NCBI GenBank assembly: GCA_016584495.1
Contig: WAID01000011.1
Span: 806,001-870,000 of the forward strand
Direction: 5' to 3'
DNA: 64,000 nt
From: Celoporthe dispersa
Lineage: Eukaryota > Ascomycota > Sordariomycetes > Diaporthales > Cryphonectriaceae
Part shown: in pieces, positions 50,701-61,381 of the stretch
Position numbering within the stretch: position 1 is the first letter of the stretch
Layout of the letters: each line of letters starts with the position of its first letter
Position numbers and translations under genes: made by a program
Notes under the pieces: generated by a model
Seen by the model: only the letters and a program-made list of their open reading frames with translations
Databases searched by the model: none
What the model was told of the DNA's origin: nothing

Positions 50701-51979
50701 AACAAGCAGTACCGCGAGATCAAGCCCGCGCCCCGCCAGGCCGAGACGTGGGAGCCCAGCAGCTCCGAGCTGCGCACCTTCATCTTCAACCCGTACGAGG
50801 GCATACGCGACTACCCCGCGACCGCGCCGCCGCCCTCCCACGGGCCGACCCAGATCCGCGGCTGGACGCACACCACGGGCACCAGGAAGTCCCGCGGGAA
50901 GAACTCCACCGACTCCCACATCGATCCTTCCCTGGGGCGAGAGGGAGAAGAAGTAGGGCTCTTCTTCCCGCGTCAAGAAGGCGACCAGGAAGAGGGCCCT
51001 GTCTGCTGAGAAGAAGGCCGCCTGGGCGGAGAACATAGAGGAGATGCTGCAGGACCTGAGCGACTCTGAGGACGAGGACATGCCTACAGAGGATGAAGAC
51101 TCGCCTACAGAGGACGAGGATATGTCTACAGAGGACGAGGACTCGACTACAGAGGACGAGGACATGTCTATAGATGATGAGGACACGCCTATGCCGGATG
51201 CGCCTGTGGAGGACACGCCTATGGAGGACATGCCTGTGGAGGACATGCCTGTGGAGGACATGCCTGTGGAGGATATGCCTGTGGAGGATATGCCTGTGGA
51301 GGACACGCCTCTCCAGGACACGCCTCTACAGGACACGCCTCTCCAGGACACGCCTACGCAAGGAACACCTCTCCGGGACACGCCTCTACAGGACACGCCT
51401 ACGCAGGACACACCTCTGCACCAGGAAGCGTCCATCTGGGATTCGCCTCGACGGGACACGCCTATGGAGGATTTGTACCTGGAGGACGTGTATCCAGACA
51501 TGGACCTGGAGGACATGTATATGGAGGATTCTAGCGACGAGGAGGACTCGATACCCGAGTCCCCCGAGGGTCCTGCTCGGGGAAGAAGAAACATGCTCGA
51601 CATACTCTCAGGCTTCGAGGAGACACCTCGCGCCACCAGCCCAGAGGCGACCGCAGGCGCCACTATCGGCGCCAACGCGGCGCAGACATCTCCAGAGGGC
51701 TCCGCCTCTTCGGACCGACCCCACGACGCGTGGGATATCTCGCCGCCCGGCTCAGAGGGGCCGAAACCTCTGCACAAGAGAATTATTGAGCTGCGACGCG
51801 GGGTCGAGAAGTCCAAGAAGAAGAGGAGAAGGAGGAGGTCCCGCCGGTCCCGCGATAGGGATAGGAACGGGACCCCTCGAAGGAGTCTACTTGGGCCCCA
51901 GCCGAGGGGCGACCTACGCCTCCAGCCCAGAGGTGGCGGTAACCCCCAGCCCAGAAGCGGGCGCGGGCCACTGCGGTGA
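47028..51979 (+). CDS. Large protein with N-terminal coiled coil and acidic tandem repeats, function unknown
   Basis: Exons 47028-47465, 47550-47645 and 47854-51979 give about 1550 residues. The start has an ideal context (CACCATGA). Order: an RGRGRGGGGRG basic, AT-hook-like start; a charged helical region (about residues 45-180) containing NAYSSLASAMKPALEELADR and NRLSEMVEDYYDVLLRRLD, the best-conserved-looking part; a PYPHLHPEL segment; Ala/Pro linkers; a segment with NRIMVPALYEYEGHEIGF; long Gln/Pro/Ser-rich disordered stretches; a block of acidic 7- and 5-residue repeats; and a Lys/Arg-rich tail. I do not recognise the family. The basic start and tail suggest a nuclear, perhaps chromatin-associated, protein (inference). 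The frame changes near 48165 (a missing C, or an 89-bp intron 48073-48161), 49161, 49893-49899 and 50957-50962. All pieces keep strong coding bias. The true C-terminus is uncertain: a neighbouring frame stays open to 51992. Confidence 0.7.
47751..47790. repeat. CT microsatellite inside intron 2 of the repeat-protein gene
   Basis: About 20 CT units within the 208-bp intron 47646-47853, followed by alternating TATATA just before the acceptor TAG. Confidence 0.85.
51083..51187 (+). repeat. 21-bp coding minisatellite (PTEDEDS units)
   Basis: Five 21-base units encode seven-residue acidic repeats: PTEDEDS, PTEDEDM, STEDEDS, TTEDEDM, SIDDEDT. The unit length is a multiple of three, so copy-number change keeps frame. 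Confidence 0.85.
51188..51424 (+). repeat. 15-bp coding minisatellite (VEDMP / LQDTP units)
   Basis: About fifteen 15-base units encode five-residue repeats that drift from VEDTP and VEDMP to LQDTP, TQDTP and LRDTP. The block directly abuts the 21-bp minisatellite. Confidence 0.85.
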
Positions 51980-52788
51980 GCAGATCACATGAACATGCAA
52001 GAGATGCAACGCAGCAACAGCCTGCGTCGCATCAACACTACACAAAACAAAAACGGAAGAGGAAGGGAATAAAACTTTGACGATCTTCATCTTGGCCCCC
52101 CCTTTCTGGGCATCGGCATTAAACTGTGCGAGACATTCAAACCGCCAGAGAACACAGACTCTGGATACAAAACCAAGGCAGCATCGGCTGCCCACCAGCT
52201 ACTTCTCAAGAGAAGCCTGACCAGGAAAAGGACACACACAAATAGCATCATGGAGTTTAAGGAGATGAAAGAAAAAAGAAAAAGTTGGAGGGGGGAAACA
52301 AAAACAAAAGGAAAAGGGGAACACAGAAAAAGAAGAAAAAAAAAGGCAAAGGAGGACGGAAGGGACAGGGACCAGAAAGGGAGGAGGGACGATACCCTCT
52401 GGACGGCTTATTTGATGTCTTGTTTGCCTGGATTTGCATATCACGAAGGACGAAAGAACCTGCTCCGGACCCTCCTAATATTCCTTTTTTTTTTTTTAAA
52501 CCCCCGGATCATCAACTCTGTTTTTCTTTCCCCAGGACAGGAAAGGGTTTCAGCTGGCAGGTCATGATCGTCTTCAGAGGCATTTGCAAAGGAATTGTGA
52601 AGGGAACGGGCCATTATGGAATATGGGGGAGGCTAAGGAGCCTCAGCCCAATTTGATATTGAAATTGAAATTCAAAAGATCCATTAAATGCTCGCACAAG
52701 GTTTTTATTTTTATTTTTATTTTTAACAAGTGTCGTGACAATCCGAGTAGAAGAGGTGTGGGTAGGTAAGGAGCTGATGGCACCGGCC
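51980..52788. other. Convergent intergenic region
   Basis: The 3' flanks of the repeat-protein gene (+) and the PhyH-like gene (-). It contains A-rich and purine-rich runs (52270-52380) and a T run at 52485-52497. No gene recognised. Confidence 0.55.
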
Positions 52789-53998
52789 TCAAGCAGCAGT
52801 AGCAGCAGCCGAGGCGGATGCCGCCTTGTTCCTCGCCTGGTCCAGCCTCTTCAGCTCCTCCTGCCTCATCCTCTCCTGGATCTTCAGCCTCTCCGGAACC
52901 ACGCCCTCCCGCTCGTGCGTGATCTTCCACCCCTTCAGGCCATCCTCCCGCCCCAGCATCCGCAGCGTGGCCCTCTCCACCAGGCTATACTGCCCCTGCC
53001 CCTGCCCCTCCGCCTCGCCGCTCCTGTCCAGCCTGAAGGGCTCCCTCAGGCTGACCGGCGGGTTCGTGATGATGCGCACGTTCCGCAGGCTGTTGTTGGT
53101 GCTGCTGTGCAGCATGAGCGGGTGCAGGAGATAGACGTCCCCCACGTCCCCAGAGGCCTCGACGTAGTCCCCGTCCGCCCCGCGCCTAGCAACGCTGTTG
53201 AACCAGTCGAGGTTGCGGCCCTCCTCGCCAAAGCCTGGTTCGCCCCGCGGTGCCATGCGCGGGCTGACGCCCTCCGGGTGGGCGTGCAGGTGGGCGGCGA
53301 CGGCGCGCATGCCGGCTGGGTAGAGAGCGGTGCCGCCACCCTGGCGGGGGATATCAGTGAAGAGGGGCACCACCAGGAGGGCCTGCTCGGGGGAGTCTAG
53401 GTAGTGGACGAAGAAATCGCCGTCGACGTGCCAGCCCTTGAGCGCCTGGGGTGGGTCGGGCTGGTTCTCGTAGGCGGGGGAGCCTAGGTTTACTATGAGG
53501 GAGTCGCGCCATTCTCTGGAGGATGGGCTGATGCGTTCCTGTGGGGGGGATGGCGTAAGCCTCTTGTCTCTCTCACACGGAAGGAGGAGGAGGAGGAGGA
53601 GGAGGAGGAGGAGGAGGAGGAGGAAGAGGAGAGGAGGCAGACTGACCTCACCACCGCAGAGCTCACATATGGCGGCCCACGCGCGGGGGGCAAAGTGAGC
53701 AGCATCAAAGGTCTGGTGGCTCGGCATGTTGGTGCGGAGGGTGTGCCAGGTGGACTTGTCGTGAGGGTCCATGCCCAGCCTGGTCCAGACGTTCTCGGTC
53801 ACCCGCGCGGCCTGCTCTGCCGTGAAGGCCTTGGGGATCCTTGGATGGACGGTGGTCTTGTGTCAGCAAGATGGCATGTACCGTGAAGTCTTCGGAGGAG
53901 GGCAGCCGAGCGTGGACAACAAGACAGACATACTTGACCCAGCCGTGGTTGAGAAAGTGCTCCCTCTGCTCGGGAGTGAGAACCGGCTCGGCAGTCAT
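52789..53998 (-). CDS. Phytanoyl-CoA dioxygenase-family Fe(II)/2-oxoglutarate oxygenase
   Basis: On the minus strand, exons 53998-53934, 53839-53647 and 53538-52789 give 335 residues with an intact frame. Introns are 94 bp (GTATGT donor) and 108 bp (GTCAGT donor, CCACAG acceptor). The first junction rebuilds HGWVKIPKAFTAEQAARVTE, the usual PhyH opening. The iron site is His123-x-Asp125 in GWHVDGDFF and His230 in HPLMLHSS. Arg241, eleven residues later, is the expected 2-oxoglutarate carboxylate ligand. GGGTALYPAG is the typical central loop. The family hydroxylates diverse small molecules; the substrate cannot be read from sequence, and no biosynthetic cluster surrounds the gene. A charged Lys/Glu/Arg helix and an Ala-rich tail close the protein, with no evident peroxisomal PTS1. 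The second intron contains a GAG/CTC triplet repeat and is open in frame. Confidence 0.9.
53583..53637. repeat. GGA triplet repeat in a PhyH-gene intron
   Basis: About 17 GGA units on the + strand. Read on the gene strand it is CTC/TCC and, in the frame of the flanking exons, encodes consecutive leucines. Confidence 0.9.
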
Positions 53999-55358
53999 CC
54001 TGCTATCGATGCGCGTTCCGAAGCGAGGGGACTGACTGGTCCTGGTTCACTATACAGAGGGTAAGTCGCAGGGTAATAGCGAAGAGAAGACCAGGCGGAG
54101 GAGGGGCCTTTTTATTTAATGATATACGATAAGGGGTCCAGTACTTCCGAGACCAGGCGGCTGATGTCTTGTCTCGACGCTGTGCCTGTACGACCCTCCC
54201 GGGCTCAGCTCAGCGATAAACAGGATCATCCTCGTCACTCGCGGGCGGTGGGAGGTATAATATGCGGGGAGGGAGATGCGCCATGAATTTATCCAGCCCT
54301 GTAGCCATTGGATAAAGTCGCTGGCTGACTGCCTCACCGCGACGGGCTGGTGGTTTCTTGTTCTCAAGGAAGAAGAAGGGGAAAAGATGATGAGGAATAC
54401 TACCGCTGAGCCGGTCTGACGAGAGAATTTAGCGGAAGCCAAGCAGCAGGAAGGAAAAGAAGAAGAGAAGAGATGTTGCTCCAGTGATTTTGACCCGGAA
54501 AGGTGCCTTGGAGAGGCTGCCTGGAGGTGTGGTAGGTAGGCTTTGGTGGTTGCATAGTATTTGTTCTCTACCTGGTCTGTTCTTTGGTATACAAATAATA
54601 AGTACACCAGATGTATTTGTATTTCTTTTTCAAGAGAAGGAACAGTGTGACCCCAAAGACTAGGTACATTTCAGTACATGCGCATGGTGTTTCCACATCC
54701 TGGTCCCTGTGGTCCTTACATACTGTATGGACATTAAACAAGGTTACTCCACTACTACTACTCACATAGCACCCAAGTACTGCGGTAGCATCCGCTGCAC
54801 GCCAGGGCTGCGGGCCCCCTGAGCTCCTCCTAGCTCCAATACCAAGACTGGCTGCTGTGCGCATCTACAACCAGAGGGACTGCAAACAACAGCATCTCTG
54901 CCCCCCCCCCCCCTTCTCAAGTCACCGAGAGGCTGAGACGACTTATACCACAGCTCTGGCAGCCCTGTCGACCTGCTCAGCTACAGCTGCAACGACTATC
55001 TGGGCCCTTCCCAGGCACCCCTGCTGGAGGACAACCGGGGGCAGCTCGAGTAGAGTTCACCAAGGAGGGGAACGTCTCTCTCTCTCTCTGTCTCTCCATC
55101 TCAGCCCTCCTTCCACCCGAGCCCTCAGCTCTCTCGCCCCCCCTGCAGCCTAGGCAGTCCCATGACCACCAGGGCCCTTCAGCTCCTTGCTGGTGGTCTG
55201 CTTGCAGCCCATCTCACCTGACCTCTCCTCCCAGATCCTGCTGGCTCTCCTCAGAGGCCGCCGCATCGCATTACCCTCGAGCGGCTTCACGAGGCCTTCC
55301 GCCCCTGCGTCCCCTCCCGGCAGAACCCAATCCCCCCCCCCCCAGAGAACCCCTCAAG
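53999..55358. other. Divergent intergenic region between the PhyH-like and CFIm25 genes
   Basis: No gene recognised. Bases 54580-54700 are AT-richer. From 54900 on, long C-rich and CT-rich runs lead up to the CFIm25 start. Confidence 0.5.
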
Positions 55359-56273
55359 ATGTCGACCATCGCGCCCAGCGCGCTGCAGTCGTCCAAGCCG
55401 CCCGCGGTCCCTCTGCCCTTCGAGGCCAGCCAGCCCGAGACCATCCGCCTGTTCCCGCTGTCCAACTACACGTTCGGCGTCAAGGAGACCCAGCCCGAGG
55501 AGGACCCCAGCGTGATGGCGCGGCTGAAGCGGCTCGAGGAGCACTACACCCAACACGGCATGCGGCGCACCTGCGAGGGCATCCTCGTCTGCCACGAGCA
55601 CAACCACCCGCACATCCTGATGCTGCAGATCGCAAACGCCTTCTTCAAGCTCCCCGGCGACTACCTCAAGCCCGAGGACGACGAGGTCGAGGGCTTCAAG
55701 AGGCGCCTGGACGAGCGCCTCGCCCCCGTCGGCAGCCTGGGCGACGGCCAGGCCGACGGAGACTGGGATGTCGGCGACTGTCTTGCCCAGTGGTGGCGGC
55801 CCAACTTCGAGACCTTCATGTACCCCTTCGTCCCCGCCCACGTCACGCGGCCCAAGGAGTGCAAGAAGCTGTACATCATCCGCCTGCCCGAGTCCAGTAA
55901 GTTGCTCGTGCTCCTCCCCGGGGTGATGGTGGTGGTGGTGGTGGTTGTTGTTGTTGTTGTTGTTGTTGTTGTTGCTGCCGTCGTAGCAGACAGCTAACCT
56001 TGAGCCCCGCGCGCCCGCTGCAGAGGTCCTCAGCGTCCCCAAGAACATGAAGCTCTGGCGGTGCCCCTCTTCGAGCTCTACGACAACTCCCAGCGCTACG
56101 GCCCCCAGCTGTCCGCCATCCCCCACCTGCTCAGCCGCTACAACTTCGAGTTCGTCGACGAGGCCGGCAATGTGGTCGCACAGACGCCCTGCGGTAGAGA
56201 CGCAGAGACGCCCCAGGTTAAGGTCGTCGCAGGAGACGACGTCAACATGAAGGAGGAGGACGGCGCTGAGTAG
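55359..56273 (+). CDS. Pre-mRNA cleavage factor Im 25 kDa subunit (NUDT21/CPSF5)
   Basis: Exons 55359-55896 and 56024-56273 give 262 residues if one missing base near 56053-56056 is restored. CFIm25 binds UGUA elements upstream of poly(A) sites and guides 3'-end cleavage and poly(A) site choice. It has a Nudix fold that no longer hydrolyses nucleotides. Landmarks: LFPLSNYTFGVKE at the start of the fold, MRRTCEGILVCHEHNHPHIL, FKLPGDYLKPEDDEVEGFKR, and, after the junction, VLSVPKNMK, VPLFELYDNSQRYGPQLSAI and LLSRYNFEF. The protein is longer at the C-terminus than the human one, with an acidic tail. The 127-bp intron (GTAAGT, branch-like CTAAC at 55994, CTGCAG) contains GTG and GTT repeats at about 55926-55975. 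At the frame break the exon reads KLWRCPSS unless a C is added to CTCTGG, which restores the family sequence to the TAG at 56271. Confidence 0.92.
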
Positions 56274-56722
56274 GTCCGGCTCCTCCTTGACGTGTCAAGA
56301 TGGTAGGAGGGATGGAGGAAGAGGGAGAGGGGAAGAGAGAGAGAGAGAGGCATGTGTGGCCGTCGAGCGTGTCCACAATGTCGCGAGTGGTACCGGGCGC
56401 ACTTGGATGATGCAGCTATCATAACTAAATCAGGTGGACGGTCAAGAGAGCTCGGATGATGTGAACGCACCCCGAGACCTGCAGCTCAGGGGACAGGGCC
56501 GGGAACGCAAGCGCCACCATATAGCACTCTGGGGCATACTACGAGGGATCATCGGATAGAACAAGCGACAGCAAGGGATCTGCTGCAGAAGCTTGCTGTG
56601 CCACAGGGAAGACAGGCTGATCTGATCGGCTGCTCGCCTCAGGGGAGGGCGGGCAGGACTGCGAGAATACGCGCAAGACTTTTCCTGAAGAGCATAACGA
56701 AACTCGAATTCTAGCGCCATCT
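56274..56722. other. Convergent spacer between CFIm25 and the UPF0047 gene
   Basis: 449 bases holding both 3' UTRs. A short GA run is at 56335-56350. Nothing else recognised. Confidence 0.6.
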
Positions 56723-57547
56723 CTACGCCTTCTCTCCTTGGATGGTCGCGACAACACGCCGCTGATGCTTCATCGCGCGGAACTCCAAGTACCATATCCC
56801 CTGCCAAGTGCCTATTATTGAGAGCCTTAAGATCTGGCCACCCTTTTGATTCAAGATATCAGAGGGACGGGAGGTTTAAGAATCCGACATACCTGTGGCA
56901 AGTTTGCCGTCCCGGATCGGTATCGTGACGCTCGCGCCGATGAGTGCGGACTTGACGTGAGCTGGCATGTCGTCTGGTCCCTCTACATGTGCCACCCGCC
57001 TTTGTTAGCAAGAGGAGCAAAAAGAAGAAGAAAAAAAGAGGCACCCTGTGGTCATCTCGCGAGGCCACGTACCAGCAGAGTGTCGATACAGCTCCTCCCC
57101 CTTGGCGCCGGCCTCTGGGGCTATGCGGTCCAGCGCATCGCTCATGTCGGCGCGCACATCGTCGTCCCAGTTCTCGTTGAGCGAGAGCGCGCAGCTCGTG
57201 TGCTGGACAAAGAGGTTCAGCAGCCCCACCTTGTACTCCTTGATCTCGGGCAGCGAGCTGACGACGTGGTCGGTGATAAGGTAGGACCCGCGGCTCTTGC
57301 TGGGGAGGGTGAACTGCTTCTGGTACCAGGAGCCCATCGCGAGACCTGGTTCGCAGGACGGGCAGTCGGGCGGCGCTTCGGCTGTCGCGGGCTTGGGAGA
57401 AGAGAGCGGCGGAGAGGGAAGAAGGCCCAGCGGGAGAGTCCAGAGGTGGTGGAAGATGCTGGGGAAGAAGGCGACCAGGATGATCAGAAAGAGGACGAGC
57501 GTTGTTGTGTGGGAGGCTTGTGGTGAGGTTCTGTTGTCTGCAGGCAT
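56723..57547 (-). CDS. YjbQ/UPF0047-family protein with N-terminal signal anchor
   Basis: On the minus strand, exons 57547-57073, 56982-56893 and 56811-56723 give 217 residues with an intact frame. Introns are 90 bp (GTACGT) and 81 bp (GTATGT). The junctions rebuild YRHSAEGPDDMPAHVKSALI and DGKLATGTWQGIWYLEF, both family signatures. Other landmarks are LFVQHTSCALSLNENWDDDV and RADMSDALDRIAP. Bacterial YjbQ has weak thiamine-phosphate synthase activity and its physiological role is unsettled. Unusually, residues about 13-36 (TTTLVLFLIILVAFFPSIFH) form a hydrophobic segment, so the protein is probably membrane-anchored or secretory. I chose the ATG at 57547 because it leaves a short N-terminus before that segment. 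Upstream in-frame ATGs at 57631, 57646 and 57754 could extend it by up to 69 residues. It is divergent from WDR70 across 378 bases. Confidence 0.85.
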
Positions 57548-57925
57548 CGTGTAGTGGGCATGAACACCCGTAGCGAGCAGTTTTGATGGGTGTGGGGAGG
57601 GGGGCTTCTTGAGTGATGCAGCGGACGTCATTCGCGGGGCTTGCATGGCCACCCGCAGTAACGGTCGGGATTCACAGTACAGGGGGCCGGGGTGACCCTG
57701 AAGATTGTTGTCGGGCTCTGCCTGCCGGCTCAAATAGCATTCTCTTGGTGACATCTGAGTTCCTGACGCCCAAAGCCCCAGGCTTGTCCTACCCTTCTCC
57801 CTCTTCTGCCCCTCACACGAGAGCTACGGCAGAACCGAACAGGCCTCGAAGCATCCTGCTCTCTCGCCCACCCGCCACATACGCCAGCCCCCGCAGCTTG
57901 AGAACCACCGCCCGCCCCGTCGAAG
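57548..57925. promoter_or_regulatory. Bidirectional promoter region, UPF0047 gene and wdr70
   Basis: Only 378 bases separate the two start codons of these divergent genes, so both promoters must lie here or overlap the 5' ends. I see no clear TATA. A pyrimidine-rich stretch at about 57780-57825 faces wdr70. Confidence 0.5.
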
Positions 57926-59709
57926 ATGAGCGACAGCGAAGAGTTCGAGGTTGAGCAGCCCGAGCTGGCGGAGGATGACCCGATGCGAGCGTTTCTCCCG
58001 GCGTCCTTTGGCAAGAGATCAAAAGAAGCAGACATCGCCGCACAGATAGACCGCAGCCGGCGGGGAGCGGAGAAGCCCAGAGCTGCACAGCCACAACAGG
58101 TGAAGGACGAAACGTCGAGGGGAGGAGACTCCAACCCAAATTCTGATGGCGGCGACAGCGACGACGATGACGACGACGACGACTCCTCAGACGATGACGA
58201 TGAAGAAGAAGACGAGTACCCCGTGTCGCACGAGCTGGTGCTCAAGACCCACGAACGGACGGTCACGAGCGTGTCGCTGGACCCCGCCGGGTCGAGGCTG
58301 GCCACCGGGTCGCTGGACGGCACGGTGAAGCTGCACGACTTCGCCTCCATGACACCCACGACCCTGCGCGCCTTCCGCAGCGTCGACCTGTGGAAGACCA
58401 AGAGCTCCGCCCCGGCCGAGTCGTACCCTGTCAGCCTCGTGCAGTTCAACCCTCTGTCCGGCGGCGCGTTCCTGTGCGTCTCGGCGCACCCGCAGGCCAA
58501 GATTGTGTCGAGGGACGGTGACATCCTCACAGAGTTCGTCAAGGGGGACATGTATCTGCGGGACATGCACAACACCAAGGGGCACGTCTCCGAGGTCACC
58601 ACGGGCACCTGGCACCCTGCGGACAGGAACCTGTGCGTCACGGCGGGCACGGACAGCACGCTGCGGATATGGGACGTCAATAACAAGAGGAGCCAGAAAG
58701 AGGTGATCGTCTTCAAGTCGAAGGCGGCCGGCGCGGCGGGGAGGACCAGGATGACCGCGGTGGCATGGGGTGCGCCGGCATCCGGGGGCAGCAGTGTGCT
58801 GGTCGCGGCCGCGCTGGATGGGTCGCTGGTCATGTACAGCGGAGACGGACCATTTACGAGACCGACGGGGAGATCAGCGGTGCGCACAAGGCTGACACCT
58901 GGACCGGGGGTGTGGACATCAGCTCGGACGGCCGCATGGTCGTGACGAGGGGCGGCGACAACACCATTAAGCTGTGGGACACGCGCAGGTTCAAGCAGCC
59001 GTTGGTGTCGGTCGACCACCCGTCGACGTCCGACAAGTACGCAATGAGCAACATCAGGTACGCGCCGAACTCGACAAGCATCATCACCGGCTCGGCATCC
59101 GGACACCTACACATCCTCAACCCGGGCAACCTCAAGCCGGAACATGTCACGCCGATCACGCCGGGCGCGCCGCTGATCGTGGTCGACTGGCACGCAAAGC
59201 TCAACCAGATCGTCACGGGCTCCGCAGACGGCGAGACCCACGTCCTCTACAACCCGACGATCTCGCGGCGCGGCGCGGTGGACGTGATGAGCAAGGCTCC
59301 CAAGAAGCGTCATATCGACGACAACCCGGCCATGACCATGGACCAGACCCTAGGTCTCTCCGGCGACAGCATTGTCAGCCCTGCCGCCCTGTCGGCGCAG
59401 CAGCGGAGGAGCGGGAAGGCCGGGGTCACAGCCTCGGGCAGGTCGCTGGACCCTCGGAGGCCGCAGGTGCAGCAGATCACGCCGTTCATGCGGAGCCAGC
59501 CGGACGAGAAACACATCGAGGAGAACATCCCGCTGTCGAAGATGCTGCACGAGGACCCGAGAGAGGCACTGCTCAAGTATGCAGATGTCGCCAAGAAGGA
59601 CCCGCTGTTTACAAATGCGTGGAAGGAAACACAGCCGGTGACGCAGTATGCAGAGCTGAGTGACGAGGAGGAGGAGGAGGGGCCAGACAAGAAGAGGATG
59701 AAGAGATAA
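57926..59709 (+). CDS. wdr70: WD-repeat protein 70 (WDR70)
   Basis: A single exon of 594 residues if one missing base near 58848-58852 is restored. The N-terminus carries MRAFLPASFGK, then an Asp/Ser/Glu-rich acidic tract (about residues 73-95). A WD40 propeller follows: GSRLATGSLDGTVKLHDF, NLCVTAGTDSTLRIWDVN, GRMVVTRGGDNTIKLWDT, STSIITGSASGHLHIL and NQIVTGSADGETHVLYNP. The C-terminal part, with HEDPREALLKYADVAKKDPL and KETQPVTQYAELSDEE, is characteristic of WDR70. In fission yeast and humans WDR70 works with the CRL4-DDB1 ubiquitin ligase in histone H2B ubiquitination and DNA-end resection; that function is inherited by family. At the break the first frame reads GDGPFTRPTGRS, while the next reads IYETDGEISGAHKAD, fitting the propeller. 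No intron fits. Confidence 0.9.
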
Positions 59710-60976
59710 GATGCCTCTTCTCTCCAAGTATCTTATCTCTTCCCTTCTTCTTCTTCTTGTAATTTTCTCTCTAGCCCGGCGTGCCTGGGACCGCTTGAGT
59801 GTCTCGAGGCCTCAACGTCAATACCTCCGTATATAAAGGCGGCCCGGAGTGAATGGGCAGACAGGGTCAGTGGGAACTGTAGCGCTGATGGCACTACTAC
59901 CCACAGCACGGTACCGCCTCCTACGCCGCCTCCTTACTATGGCATAGAGCAGCAGGAGTAAGTAGCAGCTGTCCTCCAGTCCTGTCTTAGCTAGCCAACC
60001 CCCCCCCCCCCCAAAACCCAAGAGCCCCCTGAGCTGATGCTTGCGGCGCAGAGGCCTATTTTGGTGGGGGCGCCGAGAATTTAGTAAGCAGAGGCAACCC
60101 ATGATTGGTGGGAGCGCCCCACTTAGTGGCTGGTCCGTGTCATCCGTGCATAATTGTTAGTGCCTCAGGAATCAAGTTTTTTGACCAGCAGGCCTGCCAT
60201 TGCCGCCCGCGACTTGTGGTCAATCCATTCTCAATCACCACGGCGGACGGTGACTCCATCGAAAGCGAAGCCTGCGCATCGCCAAAACAGCTTGGATTCA
60301 TCGATAAACCATCTCAAGCTGCCCTGCAAACTTCACGGCACGCGATTTTTTCGCGCCATTCCTGCAGGCACTGGTCTTATCGCCCCCCCTTTAGGCCTGT
60401 TTTTTCACATTTCCTTCCATTCACCCGCCTATTCCCTCTCCCCAAGCAGCCACTGCCTACCTTTCACCACCCACGCACGCAGCCTGCACCCAAACACCCC
60501 CCCGCTGCAGCCAACCAGCAGCACCCGCCTTGTCGCATCGCATCGCATCGCAGCGCACCTCGAGGCTCCCCCCAGGCGCAGCTGTGACTTTTAGCTTCCA
60601 ACGACTCACCCTCCCCCTCCCTCCTCGACGCGATAATCTCGTTATCGCATCCGATCGCTCAACGCCTTTGACGGTCACCGCGTTTTTTTCCCACCTGGCT
60701 CCCACGAGGGAATCTCTCCCCCCCCACCCCTGACACGTCTGCTGCTCGTCAACCAGCGACGCGCCGACAGTGACACTCGACACCTCCGCGTCGCCCTTTT
60801 TCGGACCTGATCCTGACCACATCACGCTTTATATCAATTGTCTCTCGACCAAACTGAGCGCGTTGCTTGATGGATCTGCGACCAGAATAATATTTGGCCC
60901 TTGGTGTCACCCCCCGCCCCCCCCCAAAAAACACAGATCCTATTCCAGAAGTGTCTGAGCCCGTACGGAACCAACC
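59710..60976. other. Intergenic region and probable long leader of snf2
   Basis: No gene recognised. TTC repeats follow wdr70, a C run sits at 60000-60012, and from 60350 to 60976 the sequence is C/T-rich with direct repeats of CATCG (60536-60552). This looks like promoter plus 5' leader. Confidence 0.5.
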
Positions 60977-61342
60977 ATGGCTTCGGTTCAGCCTGCGGGC
61001 CCCGTACATATCCCGGGCGCTGGTCTGCCCAGCTTGCCCTCCAACCTGACCCAGCAGCAGGTGAAAGATGTCTACCAGGTATGCTCGCCAATGCTGTTCC
61101 TCTGCGCGTTGGCCCTCTGAAGTCTGGCCCGGCCCGCTGACACCCCCCCGTAGAAATTCCAGGAGATGAAGAAGAACAACACGCCGACGACCGACCCCGA
61201 GTTCATCAAGACATCAAATTTCCTCGCGAGCTTTCAGCAACATCAGCGCATGCGGGCGAAACAGATTGAGTTCCAGAAGATGCAGCAGTCTCAGCAGCAG
61301 CACCCGCAACAGCACCCGCAGCAGCTCCCACAACAGCTCCCA

Positions 61343-61381
<39 letters not shown>

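Noticed and set aside
50584..51816. 410-codon minus-strand Ser-rich ORF opposite the acidic repeats
   Set aside because: It mirrors the coding minisatellites. There are no splice or start features, and the plus frame continues from a long gene.
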